Source of the DNA: Schwartzia succinivorans DSM 10502
GTDB lineage: Bacteria; Bacillota; Negativicutes; Selenomonadales; Selenomonadaceae
Direction of reading: 5' to 3'
Assembly (NCBI RefSeq): GCF_900129225.1
Contig: NZ_FQUG01000002.1
Coordinates: forward strand, 434,001 to 498,000
Length of the DNA: 64,000 nt
The notes beneath the pieces are model-generated. The model was not told where the DNA came from. It searched no databases and saw nothing but the letters and a program-made list of their open reading frames with translations. The translations under genes and the position numbers were made by a program. Below, piece by piece: positions 26,851-35,958 of this stretch (positions within the stretch are counted from its first letter, which is position 1; each line of letters opens with the position of its first letter).

Positions 26851-28221
26851 ATGGATTGGAAGAAAGAACGTGTACTTGTTGTGGGTGCCGGTATCAGCGG
26901 AATAGCAGCGGCAAAGCTTTTGAAAAAATTCGGTGCCGAGGTTTCCTTAAGTGATGCAAAAAAAAGAGAGGATATAAGCTTTGACCTTGCTGAATTGGAG
27001 AAGGCCGGCGTCGGACTTGAACTTGGACCTCAGACGGAGGCGCTGCTGGAGGGAGTTACAAGGGTTCTTGTTTCCCCTGCAGTCCCTGTAAAGATTCCAT
27101 TGATACAGGCTGCGTATAAGCGCGGCATACGCGTGGAGAGTGAGATTGAATTTGCCTATGAGCTGGCAGAGGCTCCGATTTACGCGGTGACGGGGACAAA
27201 CGGAAAAACAACGACAACAACACTTCTCGGACTCCTGATGGAGACAGTATATCCTGTTGTTGGTGTTGGAGGAAATATTGGCGTGCCCTTCTGCGAAGAG
27301 GTTCTCCGTGCAGGAAAGAAGGGCTGTACTGTTGCCGAGATTTCCAGCTATCAGCTTGAGGCAACAGAGCATTTCCGCCCGAAGGCTGCTGCTATCCTCA
27401 ATGTGACACCTGACCATGTAGTGCGTCATGGTTCTCTTGAGGTCTATCAGCAGATGAAAGAGAAAATTTTTGCACAGCAGACAAAGGATGATTTTGTTGT
27501 GCTTAATTATGATAATGAGCCGACACGGTCGATGGCAGACCGTGCTCCTTCAACTGTATGTTTCTTCAGCCGTCTTGAAAAGCTTGAACAGGGAGCTTTT
27601 GTGGAGAACGGAGAGCTCGTTATGCGTTGGAACGGTGTAACGCACAGGATTCTCCCGGTAAACGAGCTGAAAATCAAAGGCGGACACAATGTCGAGAATG
27701 CTTTGGCGGCATGTGCCGTTGCTTTCCTGGCAGGGGCAAAGCCTGAGCGCATGGCTGAGGTTCTCAGAAGCTTTGAGGGCGTGGAGCACCGCATCGAACC
27801 TGTAACAGAGGTTGATGAGGTCATGTATTACAATGATTCCAAGGCTACAAATACGGATTCGGCCATCAAGGCACTGGAAAGCTTCCCTGACGGGCACGTG
27901 ATTCTTATCGCGGGCGGCGATGACAAGATGACTGACCTTACGGAGTTCATGCAGCTTGTAAAGAAAAACTGTGACGCGGTAATTTTGGTCGGAGATGCCG
28001 CTGCGCGGTTTAAGGAAGCTGCACTTTCAAACGGCATTGAAGCTGAAAAGCTCTATGAAGCTGGATATTCCATGGAAAAAGCGGTTGATATCGCGCATAA
28101 AATCGCTCGCCCGCCGCAGACAGTTCTTCTTTCTCCTGCCTGCGCCAGCTTTGATATGTTTACAGGCTTCGAGGAACGCGGAAGGGTGTTCAAGGAGCTG
28201 GTACGCCGCCTGAAAAAGTAA
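26851..28221 (+). CDS. murD: UDP-MurNAc-L-alanine:D-glutamate ligase
   Basis: It adds D-glutamate to UDP-MurNAc-L-Ala. The 456-residue Mur ligase begins with a Rossmann-like part (VLVVGAGISGIAAAKLL), then the ATP loop AVTGTNGKTTTTTLLG, the EISSYQLE motif and YYNDSKATNTDS. ATG 26851 is chosen because AAGGAG sits 9 bases upstream; the adjacent in-frame GTG 26848 is also possible. It lies 30 bases after mraY. ftsW, often found after murD, is absent. Confidence 0.96.
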   Translation: MDWKKERVLVVGAGISGIAAAKLLKKFGAEVSLSDAKKREDISFDLAELEKAGVGLELGPQTEALLEGVTRVLVSPAVPVKIPLIQAAYKRGIRVESEIEFAYELAEAPIYAVTGTNGKTTTTTLLGLLMETVYPVVGVGGNIGVPFCEEVLRAGKKGCTVAEISSYQLEATEHFRPKAAAILNVTPDHVVRHGSLEVYQQMKEKIFAQQTKDDFVVLNYDNEPTRSMADRAPSTVCFFSRLEKLEQGAFVENGELVMRWNGVTHRILPVNELKIKGGHNVENALAACAVAFLAGAKPERMAEVLRSFEGVEHRIEPVTEVDEVMYYNDSKATNTDSAIKALESFPDGHVILIAGGDDKMTDLTEFMQLVKKNCDAVILVGDAAARFKEAALSNGIEAEKLYEAGYSMEKAVDIAHKIARPPQTVLLSPACASFDMFTGFEERGRVFKELVRRLKK

Positions 28222-28265
28222 TTCTGCGGCATTTGCAATAGATTTGAAGTATTGGAGTTTTGATT

Positions 28266-29375
28266 TTGCGTATTATTGTTTCCGGAGGCGGTACCGGAGG
28301 ACATATTTATCCGGCCGTCACGCTTATAAGGGCGATACAGAGACAGGTCCCTGATGCGGAGTTCCTTTATGTCGGAACAGAGGAAGGACTTGAAGCTGAT
28401 ATCATTCCGAAGGAAGGAATCCCCTTTGATACTGTAAATATTCGTGGATTTAAGCGCAGTCTGTCACCCGAAAATCTCCTGAGGGGAGCGAAAGCCTTTG
28501 GAGGAGTTCTGAAGGCAATGGGGATTGTGCGCCGCTTTAAGCCTGATGCTGCGGTCGGGACTGGAGGATATGTCTGCGGACCTATACTTCTCGCTGCAAG
28601 TCTCATGGGTGTTCCGTCGTTGATTCAGGAGCAGAATGTTGTTCCGGGAATAACAAATAAGCTTCTATCGAAGTTTGTTTCCCGTGTGGCTATCGGAACA
28701 AAAGAGGCCGCACCGTATTTTCCCTCGGACAAGGTAGTATTTACCGGCAACCCTATACGACGTGAGGTCATGGATGCGCGCAGAGAGGATGGAATTGAGG
28801 CCTTCGGCCTTGATCCCGCGAAAAAGACGGTGCTCGTATCAGGGGGAAGCCGTGGGGCACGCAGCATGAACCGTGCGATGATAGGAGTCCTTCGCAGATA
28901 TGCAGGACATCCGCGCGTGCAGATTATTCATGTGACCGGTTCGGCCGGGTATGAAGATACCGTAAAGCTGATTCGCGAAGCCGGTATTGATTTGGTAAAG
29001 GCAGGAAATCTTTTCGTCAAGCCTTATCTGTATAATATGCCGCTGGCAATGGCGTGCACGGACCTTGCTGTCTTTCGTGCCGGAGCTATCGGAATAGCGG
29101 AACTCACTGCAAGAGGTATTCCTGCCGTGCTGATACCGTATCCCTACGCGGCGGCAAACCATCAGGAGCACAATGCCCGTGCTATTGAGCAGGCAGGTGC
29201 GGCACGGATGATACTTGACCGTGAGCTTACAGAGCAAAGGCTTCTTTCTGTAATGGAGGAGCTTTTGACTGAGGATGAAAAGCTTATTGCTATGTCGGAA
29301 GCCAGCCGCAGACTGGGACGTCCGCAGGCGGCTGACGAAATTGCATCTATGATTCTGGCGCTTACAAAGAAATAA
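28266..29375 (+). CDS. murG: UDP-GlcNAc:lipid I N-acetylglucosaminyltransferase
   Basis: It converts lipid I to lipid II on the inner face of the membrane. The 369-residue GT-B enzyme shows the N-terminal loop SGGGTGGHIYPA, the second glycine loop VSGGSRGARSMN, and the donor-site region FRAGAIGIAELTARGIPAVLIPYP. TTG 28266 is favoured as start because GGAG lies 8 bases upstream; TTG 28260 is too close to it. Confidence 0.95.
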   Translation: MRIIVSGGGTGGHIYPAVTLIRAIQRQVPDAEFLYVGTEEGLEADIIPKEGIPFDTVNIRGFKRSLSPENLLRGAKAFGGVLKAMGIVRRFKPDAAVGTGGYVCGPILLAASLMGVPSLIQEQNVVPGITNKLLSKFVSRVAIGTKEAAPYFPSDKVVFTGNPIRREVMDARREDGIEAFGLDPAKKTVLVSGGSRGARSMNRAMIGVLRRYAGHPRVQIIHVTGSAGYEDTVKLIREAGIDLVKAGNLFVKPYLYNMPLAMACTDLAVFRAGAIGIAELTARGIPAVLIPYPYAAANHQEHNARAIEQAGAARMILDRELTEQRLLSVMEELLTEDEKLIAMSEASRRLGRPQAADEIASMILALTKK

Positions 29376-29388
29376 AGGAGGGGCAGTA

Positions 29389-30765
29389 ATGCTTCAGGGA
29401 ATTCATAAAATTCATTTCATAGGAATCGGAGGCGCGGGTATGAGTGCTTTGGCTCATATCCTCGTTGAGCAGGGATATGAAGTATCGGGCTCTGACCTTA
29501 AGGATTCACCGATAGCGCAGAAGCTGATTGCACACGGCGCAAAGGTTATGTTCGGACATAAGGCGGAAAATGTGAACGGAGTTGACGCCATCGTAGTGTC
29601 ATCGGCTATTCCGGACAACAACCCGGAGGTTGTGGCTGCAAAGGCACTTGGGATAAAAAAGCTTCACCGCTCCGATATAAATGCAGCCCTTGTAAACTCC
29701 TCCAAGGGAATTGCTGTCGCGGGGGCACACGGAAAGACAACAACGACTTCGATGACAGGAATAATTCTGAAGGATGGGGGAGTAAACCCGACGATTGTCA
29801 TCGGAGGCGAGGTCGATTATCTGGAGGGAAATGCATGCCTTGGAGAAAAGGGCGGCTGGCTTGTATCTGAGGCGGACGAGAGCGACGGCTCCTTTTTGAA
29901 GCTTCATCCGCGGATTGCGGTGGTTACAAATGTTGAGGATGACCATCTTGACCACTACGGTACGATGGAAAACATACGGAAGGCTTTCCGTCAGTTTATT
30001 GAAAATGTTGATAAAGAAACCGGCTGTGCTATCGTCTGCTTTGATAATGAAAATATCAGAAACATTGCAGCTGAGACAGACCGTCACATTATATCCTACG
30101 CCATAGACCATGACGCCGACTATAAGGCAGCGAACATAAAGGCAGAAGGTGCAGGAACGTCTTTTGATGTTGTGAAGGACGGTTCTGTGCTCGGAAGAAT
30201 CAAGCTTAATATTCCCGGCCGTCACAATGTCCTTGATGCTCTTGCGGCAGTCGTTACAGGCATAACCTGCGGCCTTGACGTGGAAAAAGCGGCAAAAGGT
30301 CTTGCACGCTTCCACGGAGCCAAGAGACGTTTTGATACCAAGGCACGGATAAAAGATGTATGGATTGTAGATGATTACGCACATCATCCGACAGAGATAG
30401 CGACAACGCTTCGTGCTGCACGGCAGACAGAGCCGAAACGTCTTATATGTGCCTTCCAGCCTCACCGTTATTCCAGAACGAAGCTGCTTGCAAAGGAATT
30501 CGGTGCGGCATTTGCCGGGGCGGACCTTTTGATTCTTACGGATGTGTATGCCGCAGGTGAAGCGCCAATTCCCGGTGTATCAGGAGAGACGATTTTTGCT
30601 GAGGTAGTTGAGCTTACAGGACAGAAGGTTTCGTATATCGAAAAAAGGGAAGATGTTGCGCCGTATCTGAAAACAATCGCGCAGCCGGGAGACCTCATCA
30701 TAACGATGGGCGCCGGTGATATTTGGAAAACAGGTGAGGAGCTTGCGGAGCTTCTTAAAGAATAA
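29389..30765 (+). CDS. murC: UDP-MurNAc:L-alanine ligase
   Basis: It adds the first stem-peptide residue. The 458-residue Mur ligase begins HFIGIGGAGMSALA, has the ATP loop VAGAHGKTTTTSMTG, SEADESDGSFLKL, and a C-terminal DDYAHHPTEIATTL motif. It lies 13 bases after murG, behind AAAGGAGGGG, and runs on into ddl. murB, which often follows murC in Firmicutes, is not here. Confidence 0.97.
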   Translation: MLQGIHKIHFIGIGGAGMSALAHILVEQGYEVSGSDLKDSPIAQKLIAHGAKVMFGHKAENVNGVDAIVVSSAIPDNNPEVVAAKALGIKKLHRSDINAALVNSSKGIAVAGAHGKTTTTSMTGIILKDGGVNPTIVIGGEVDYLEGNACLGEKGGWLVSEADESDGSFLKLHPRIAVVTNVEDDHLDHYGTMENIRKAFRQFIENVDKETGCAIVCFDNENIRNIAAETDRHIISYAIDHDADYKAANIKAEGAGTSFDVVKDGSVLGRIKLNIPGRHNVLDALAAVVTGITCGLDVEKAAKGLARFHGAKRRFDTKARIKDVWIVDDYAHHPTEIATTLRAARQTEPKRLICAFQPHRYSRTKLLAKEFGAAFAGADLLILTDVYAAGEAPIPGVSGETIFAEVVELTGQKVSYIEKREDVAPYLKTIAQPGDLIITMGAGDIWKTGEELAELLKE

Positions 30766-30775
30766 GGGGAAATAT

Positions 30776-31708
30776 ATGAATCAGAAAATAGTTGTTGTAA
30801 TGGGCGGTCCTTCTTCTGAGGCTGAGGTTTCAAGGCGGACAGGCAAGGCTGTGCTGGACGCGCTGACATCAGAAGGCTGTAATGCGGTCGGACTTGAGTT
30901 TGATCCCAAAAATTTTGCGGAAGATATAAAGACATGTGCTCCGGACGTGGTTTTTAATGCTGTACACGGCGCTTTCGGTGAGGATGGCAGGATTCAGGCA
31001 GTGCTGGAGCTTCTGGGAATCCCGTATACGGGTTCGGGCGTTTTGGCCTCTGCGGTTACGATGGATAAAACCGCAGCAAAGCGGCTTATGCTGGGCGAAG
31101 GTATTTCAACACCCCGTTCCCATATATACCGTACAGTGGACAGGGCAAGAGATATCGCAGGAGAGATTGCAGGAGAATTTTCCTTTCCTGTTGTTGTAAA
31201 AGCGGCTTCCCAGGGTTCGAGTATCGGAGTAGTTATCGTTGAGGAAAAGGATGCTATTGAGTCCGCGCTTGAGGAATGCTTCCGTTACGGAGATGACATT
31301 CTCGTAGAAGAATTCATAAGCGGCAAAGAAATTACTGTTGCTGTACTTGGTGATGACAAGGAACAGACAATTTTGCCGATTATTGAGATTACAACGACAT
31401 CGGGACGTTATGACTACGAAAGCAAGTATACAAAGGGTGCATCCGAGCATATAATACCCGCACGTATTTCCGGGGAAGAGAAAAAGAAGGCAGAGGAGGC
31501 CGCAAAGGCATGCTTCTGCGCATGCTCATGCCGTGGCGTCGCGCGCTTCGACATGATGCTGTCAGCTGATGGAACACCATTTGTCATTGATATAAATACT
31601 GTTCCGGGAATGACTGAAACATCACTTGTGCCGGATGCGGCAAGAGCCGTTGGGATTTCCTTCGGAGAGCTCTGCAAAAAACTTGTCGCCATGGCTTTGG
31701 AAAAATAA
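30776..31708 (+). CDS. ddl: D-alanine:D-alanine ligase
   Basis: This ATP-grasp enzyme makes the D-Ala-D-Ala substrate of MurF. The 310-residue sequence begins VVVMGGPSSEAEVSRRTG, continues FNAVHGAFGEDGRIQ, IPYTGSGVLASAVTMDK and the late FVIDINTVPGMTETSLVP, all standard for Ddl. ATG 30776 follows AAGGGGAAAT; the open frame extends 20 codons into murC but without family support. Confidence 0.96.
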   Translation: MNQKIVVVMGGPSSEAEVSRRTGKAVLDALTSEGCNAVGLEFDPKNFAEDIKTCAPDVVFNAVHGAFGEDGRIQAVLELLGIPYTGSGVLASAVTMDKTAAKRLMLGEGISTPRSHIYRTVDRARDIAGEIAGEFSFPVVVKAASQGSSIGVVIVEEKDAIESALEECFRYGDDILVEEFISGKEITVAVLGDDKEQTILPIIEITTTSGRYDYESKYTKGASEHIIPARISGEEKKKAEEAAKACFCACSCRGVARFDMMLSADGTPFVIDINTVPGMTETSLVPDAARAVGISFGELCKKLVAMALEK

Positions 31709-31745
31709 GAAAAAGGGAACCTGTTTTTGATGAAGGGAGGCGGTT

Positions 31746-32564
31746 ATGATGGACAGAGAGGATATGAATCTTACGGACGAGGAACGTGCTGCTCTTTTGG
31801 AGAGTTACGGGGAAAAGAGCAGCACGGTGAAGCCGAAGAAAAAAGCCGTATCAAAAAAGGGACATTGGCTTCTGGATATAATTATCCTGGTCTCCGTCTG
31901 TGCCGCCTGCGCCGCAGCTTTATTTTACCTTCCTTTTTTCAAGGTAAATTCTATTGCTGTTGTTGGTAATAAATATATTTCCACTGAGGATATATGCCGT
32001 ATTGCCGGGATATATAAAGGGCAGCATCTTCTTGAGGTTGAGACAGCGGCATCATCAAAGACGCTTGTCAAGGATCTGCGGATTGAAAAGGCCTCCGTAC
32101 GCCGTGTTTTCCCAAACGGTATTTTTATAGAAGTTGAGGAGCGCAGACCTGTTGCGAATATAGCCTGCGAGTACGGTTATCTCGACCTGGACAGACAGGG
32201 AATGGTTCTTAATGCATACCGTAAAAAGCATTTTCAGACAATCCCCTTTCTGGAAGGGATAAAAATACAAAATCTTTACATCGGAGACCATGTGAAGGAC
32301 CCGATGGTGCTTGATACCCTCAAATATCTTTCGGAAATCAGCGAAAACGCTCTTTCGGGACTCACGGAGGTAAACCTCAGGGACCCGTCGCATGTAATCG
32401 CTTATACTACGAATGCTGTAGAGGTTCGTATCGGAGAGCTTAAGGATTTGGAGAATAAAGCGAAGCTCACACAGGACTTTTTGGATGAACTCAGAGTGAC
32501 AAAGCATCAGATGGAGTATATAGACCTGAGCTTTTCAAAGCCCTTTGTCAGATTTCGTCAGTAG
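31746..32564 (+). CDS. ftsQ: Cell division protein FtsQ/DivIB
   Basis: The 272-residue bitopic protein has a charged cytoplasmic N-terminus of about 40 residues, one membrane helix (about 43-65) and an extracytoplasmic POTRA domain beginning FFKVNSIAVVGNKYIS. The beta FtsQ domain (VRRVFPNGIFIEVEERRPVA) follows. It scaffolds FtsL and FtsB at the septum. GGGAGG lies upstream; ATG 31746 or 31749 may be used. It lies between ddl and the DUF881 gene. Confidence 0.9.
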   Translation: MMDREDMNLTDEERAALLESYGEKSSTVKPKKKAVSKKGHWLLDIIILVSVCAACAAALFYLPFFKVNSIAVVGNKYISTEDICRIAGIYKGQHLLEVETAASSKTLVKDLRIEKASVRRVFPNGIFIEVEERRPVANIACEYGYLDLDRQGMVLNAYRKKHFQTIPFLEGIKIQNLYIGDHVKDPMVLDTLKYLSEISENALSGLTEVNLRDPSHVIAYTTNAVEVRIGELKDLENKAKLTQDFLDELRVTKHQMEYIDLSFSKPFVRFRQ

Positions 32565-32578
32565 TAAAGGATAAGGTT

Positions 32579-33286
32579 ATGAATAGATTCAAAAAAGGCC
32601 ATATATCTGTGGCGGTCGTTTGTGCCGTCCTGGGCTTTATGATTTCCCTGCAGTTCAGGATATCCATGGAGCAGAAGGCCTCGCTTCCGTATCAGCGCCT
32701 TGAGGAGCTGTCATCGCGTCTTTTGGACGTGGAGCGTGAGCGTGATAAACTGCAGGAAAAGCTGTCTGCTCTTGAGGAAGCGGCTGAAAAAGGAGAAGCC
32801 AACAGTCTGTCAGACCAGAAAGCGTCTGAGATTCTGCGCCAGAGGGCCGGGCTTGTCGCGATGGAAGGTCCGGGTGTCATTGTACTGATTGATGACAGCA
32901 GGCTGAAGTCCAAAGCAGGCGACAATCAAAATCTGTATATCATTCATGATGATGATCTGCTCCGTGTGGTGAATGAGCTTCGCGCGGCGGGAGCTGAGGT
33001 CATATCAATAAACGGACAGCGTATAATCGCAACCTCTGAAATCCGGTGTGCCGGTCCGACACTTTCAGTTAATAATGTACGCTCTGCACCTCCGTACGAA
33101 ATTCATGCCATCGGAGATGCCGCGACATTGGAAAATGCTCTGAAGATGCGCGGGGGAGTTATGGAAACTCTTGCCGTGTGGGGAATACAACTTGAGATTC
33201 AGGCGTCGGAAAATGTAGAGGTGCCCGCATATAAAGGAACGACACAGTATCAGTATGCGAAACCGGCAGGGGGTGGTGCGTCATGA
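32579..33286 (+). CDS. DUF881 family membrane protein
   Basis: The 235-residue protein has one N-terminal membrane helix (about 9-27), a coiled coil (about 38-75), then the DUF881 domain with GPGVIVLIDDSR, ELRAAGAEVISINGQRI and PPYEIHAIGDAATLENAL. Bacillus carries DUF881 genes (ylxW/ylxX type) at the same place before ftsZ. The protein is probably extracytoplasmic and linked to division by location only. It overlaps the sbp start by 4 bases. Confidence 0.85.
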   Translation: MNRFKKGHISVAVVCAVLGFMISLQFRISMEQKASLPYQRLEELSSRLLDVERERDKLQEKLSALEEAAEKGEANSLSDQKASEILRQRAGLVAMEGPGVIVLIDDSRLKSKAGDNQNLYIIHDDDLLRVVNELRAAGAEVISINGQRIIATSEIRCAGPTLSVNNVRSAPPYEIHAIGDAATLENALKMRGGVMETLAVWGIQLEIQASENVEVPAYKGTTQYQYAKPAGGGAS

Positions 33287-33615
33287 TAAGTGCGGTCTGC
33301 GGACTTATCATCGGACTTGTGCTTGGCGCGTTCTGTCCGCTGATTATTCCTGTTGCGTATTCAAAGCTGTTCTCGGTTGCGCTTCTCGCATGCCTTGATT
33401 CTGTCTTTGGCGGATACCGTTCCGTCCTTGAAGACAAATTTGATAATACAATTTTTATTTCAGGTTTCTTCACGAACGCACTGCTGGCAGCATTTCTGGT
33501 TTACGTCGGAGATCATCTCAGTATCGATTTGTATTACGTTGCTCTGCTGACCTTTGGTTTCCGAATCTTCCAAAACCTTGCCATCATCAGACGGTATTTT
33601 TTGAAGAAGCATTGA
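33283..33615 (+). CDS. sbp: Small basic protein Sbp (DUF1290)
   Basis: The 110-residue protein is almost entirely membrane helices (three predicted) and matches the DUF1290 small basic protein (Sbp of Bacillus). The key phrase is ACLDSVFGGYRSVLEDKFDNTIFISGF with a Leu/Ile-rich remainder. It is usually found between ftsQ/DUF881 and ftsA-ftsZ, as here apart from the missing ftsA. The function is unknown; a membrane role at division is an inference. Confidence 0.88.
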   Translation: MISAVCGLIIGLVLGAFCPLIIPVAYSKLFSVALLACLDSVFGGYRSVLEDKFDNTIFISGFFTNALLAAFLVYVGDHLSIDLYYVALLTFGFRIFQNLAIIRRYFLKKH

Positions 33616-33704
33616 TTTTGTGAAATTTTTGTAGCGAAACATGCCAATAGATGATAAAATAAATACGTATATCATAGCGAACCATATGCTGGGAGGGCAA
33701 TATC

Positions 33705-34835
33705 GTGATTGAATTTGACGATACAGCACGAAATGACGTAGCTAAAATAAAGGTAGTAGGTGTAGGCGGCGGCGGCGGAAATGCCATCGACCGCATGATT
33801 TCTTCCGGACTCAAGGGTGTAGAGTTCATAGCTGTTAACACGGATGCGCAGGCACTGCTGCATTCACTGGCACCCAAACGCATACAGATTGGCGAAAAAC
33901 TGACGCGCGGACTTGGAGCCGGCGCTAAACCTGAGGTCGGAGGCAAGGCGGCTGAGGAAAGCCGTGACGATATTCTTGACGCTCTGACAGGTGCCGATAT
34001 GGTATTTGTAACGGCAGGTATGGGCGGCGGTACAGGTACCGGTGCTGCTCCTGTTGTGGCACAGTGTGCACGTGAGTGCGGAGCTCTCGCGGTTGCTGTT
34101 GTAACAAAGCCGTTTAAGTTTGAGGGACGCCGCCGCATGATTAATGCTGAGGGCGGTATTACCAATCTCAAGCAGCATGTAGATACTATTATTACGATTC
34201 CAAACGATCAGCTTTTGCAGATTGTTGACAAAAAGACACCGATGATGGAGGCCTTCCGTATCGCGGATAATGTTCTTCATCAGGGCGTACAGGGTATTTC
34301 TGACCTCATTGCAGTTGACGGCCTGATTAACCTTGACTTCGCTGATGTGAAGACCATTATGTCTGATGCAGGCTCAGCACTTATGGGTATCGGTGAGGGC
34401 TCCGGCGAGAATGCTGCTGTTCTGGCAGCGCAGAATGCTATTTCGTCGCCGTTGCTTGAGGAATCTATTCAGGGCGCGCGGGGTATCCTGCTGAATGTTA
34501 CGGGCGCGACTGAAAAGCTCAGCATTTTTGACGTCAACGAAGCAATGACGACCATACAGGAAGCGGCACATGTTGATGCGGAGATTATCTTCGGTGCTGC
34601 TATTGATGATACACTTGGTGACACTGTCAGGGTTACGGTTATTGCCACACGGTTCGATGATTCGGATGATGTTGTGGGAGTTCCTGCACAGCAGCCGGCA
34701 GCACAGCCGATGCAGCCGCGTATGCCGCAGATGCAGCCAATGGCTCCGCAGAACATGGAACCACAGCCGCAGCAGCCGGTCATCCCGAATATGACGACGA
34801 TTGATATTCCGACATGGCTGCGCCACAGCGAATAA
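33705..34835 (+). CDS. ftsZ: Cell division GTPase FtsZ
   Basis: The tubulin homologue forms the Z ring. The 376-residue sequence has [15 protein letters not shown], the tubulin signature [12 protein letters not shown], and the T7-loop region [12 protein letters not shown] flexible Pro/Gln/Met linker is followed by the conserved C-terminal peptide [12 protein letters not shown], the docking site for partners. GTG start behind GGGAGGG. No ftsA precedes it, so the tether to the membrane must be elsewhere or another protein such as SepF. Confidence 0.98.
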   Translation: MIEFDDTARNDVAKIKVVGVGGGGGNAIDRMISSGLKGVEFIAVNTDAQALLHSLAPKRIQIGEKLTRGLGAGAKPEVGGKAAEESRDDILDALTGADMVFVTAGMGGGTGTGAAPVVAQCARECGALAVAVVTKPFKFEGRRRMINAEGGITNLKQHVDTIITIPNDQLLQIVDKKTPMMEAFRIADNVLHQGVQGISDLIAVDGLINLDFADVKTIMSDAGSALMGIGEGSGENAAVLAAQNAISSPLLEESIQGARGILLNVTGATEKLSIFDVNEAMTTIQEAAHVDAEIIFGAAIDDTLGDTVRVTVIATRFDDSDDVVGVPAQQPAAQPMQPRMPQMQPMAPQNMEPQPQQPVIPNMTTIDIPTWLRHSE

Positions 34836-34872
34836 TGCTTTTGGCGTTTTGCCGGCATTTAGTATGAACCTC

Positions 34873-34908
34873 ACAGGCGGGCCGCTGACGTGGCCCGCCT
34901 GTTTGTTA
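34873..34908 (+). terminator. Terminator after ftsZ
   Basis: An 11-bp GC-rich stem ACAGGCGGGCC / GGCCCGCCTGT (34873-34883 with 34892-34902) with an 8-base loop and a short T-rich tail. It closes the dcw cluster. The next gene starts 12 bases later, so some read-through is possible. Confidence 0.85.
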
Positions 34909-34919
34909 GGAGAAAATGT

Positions 34920-35942
34920 ATGAGACGATATACACCGCTTCTTTTAACGGCATTTGTAGCCGCTTTTTTGGCGGTATTGTGTACGGTATATCTCGGAACC
35001 TTTGCAGATAAAAAAGGACTGCAGCCGGGAAAAACTATAACCGTGTATACCACTCTGCCTGTTGAGCAGGCGGAAATGCTTGCTCAGGAATACGAAAAAA
35101 GCGCCAACGTACGAATAGCTTTTAAGGCTATGGGGACGGAGGAGCTTTCGTCGCGTCTGAAAAAAGAAGTAAATAAATCAGGGGCTGACCTCGTGCTGGC
35201 AAGCCGTCAGGTGCTTGAGCCTGCTGCGGCCGCCGGAGCCTTTGTGCCTTACGGTTCTGAGGCAGCCGATTCGGTATCTGATGCCCTTAAATCGGAAGAT
35301 GATGCCTGGGTTGGCGTCTGGTATGACCCGATTGTGTTCTGCGTCAACAGTGATTATCTGGCTTTGATGACACGTATTCCTTCAACGTGGGAGGAGCTTG
35401 CGGCTTATCCTGGAATACGTATCGGAATGACGGATTTCCTTGCGGCAGACGCGCCTCAGCAGCTTATGTTTACACTGGCTGCCGAGTACGGAGAACCGGC
35501 AGCGTTCCGTATCCTTGCGGGACTGCACCCGAAAGTTGTCCAGTATGTAAAATATCTTTCGACACCGGTGCGTATGGCAGGTATGGGAGAGGTAGATCTC
35601 TCTATTGCTGTGCAAAGTGAGACGCTTCGTTACATTAATCAGGGCTACCCATTGAAAATTGTCTATCCGTCTGACGGAACAGCGTATCTTTTGACGGGAA
35701 TGGGACTCCTTAACGAAAAAAGTCCGGAGGCACGTGCTTTTATGGACTGGCTTCTTTCTGATGAAGCGCAGCTTGCACTGCAGCGTGAGAATCAGTTTTA
35801 TATTCCGGCGAATCAGGCAACACTGGCCTACAAGATGCTGACCGGAAAAAATCTTATATTGTTTGAAAAGCAGCCGGAGTATACAAAAGAGCAGCGGAAA
35901 GCTATGCTGGACCGCTGGCTCAAGGAAGTCCGGTTCCAGTAA
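34920..35942 (+). CDS. Extracellular solute-binding protein (family 1 type), orphan
   Basis: The 340-residue protein begins with an uncleaved anchor or signal peptide (residues 3-22) and has a periplasmic-binding fold. The opening TVYTTLPVEQAEMLAQEYEK is followed by VGVWYDPIVFCVNSDYL and AFMDWLLSDEAQLALQ, as in iron(III) or 2-aminoethylphosphonate binding proteins. No ABC permease or ATPase is adjacent, so ligand and partner are unknown. ATG 34920 follows TAGGAGAA; rimO begins 16 bases after its stop. Confidence 0.8.
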   Translation: MRRYTPLLLTAFVAAFLAVLCTVYLGTFADKKGLQPGKTITVYTTLPVEQAEMLAQEYEKSANVRIAFKAMGTEELSSRLKKEVNKSGADLVLASRQVLEPAAAAGAFVPYGSEAADSVSDALKSEDDAWVGVWYDPIVFCVNSDYLALMTRIPSTWEELAAYPGIRIGMTDFLAADAPQQLMFTLAAEYGEPAAFRILAGLHPKVVQYVKYLSTPVRMAGMGEVDLSIAVQSETLRYINQGYPLKIVYPSDGTAYLLTGMGLLNEKSPEARAFMDWLLSDEAQLALQRENQFYIPANQATLAYKMLTGKNLILFEKQPEYTKEQRKAMLDRWLKEVRFQ

Positions 35943-35958
35943 GGCAGGAGGAAGTAAA

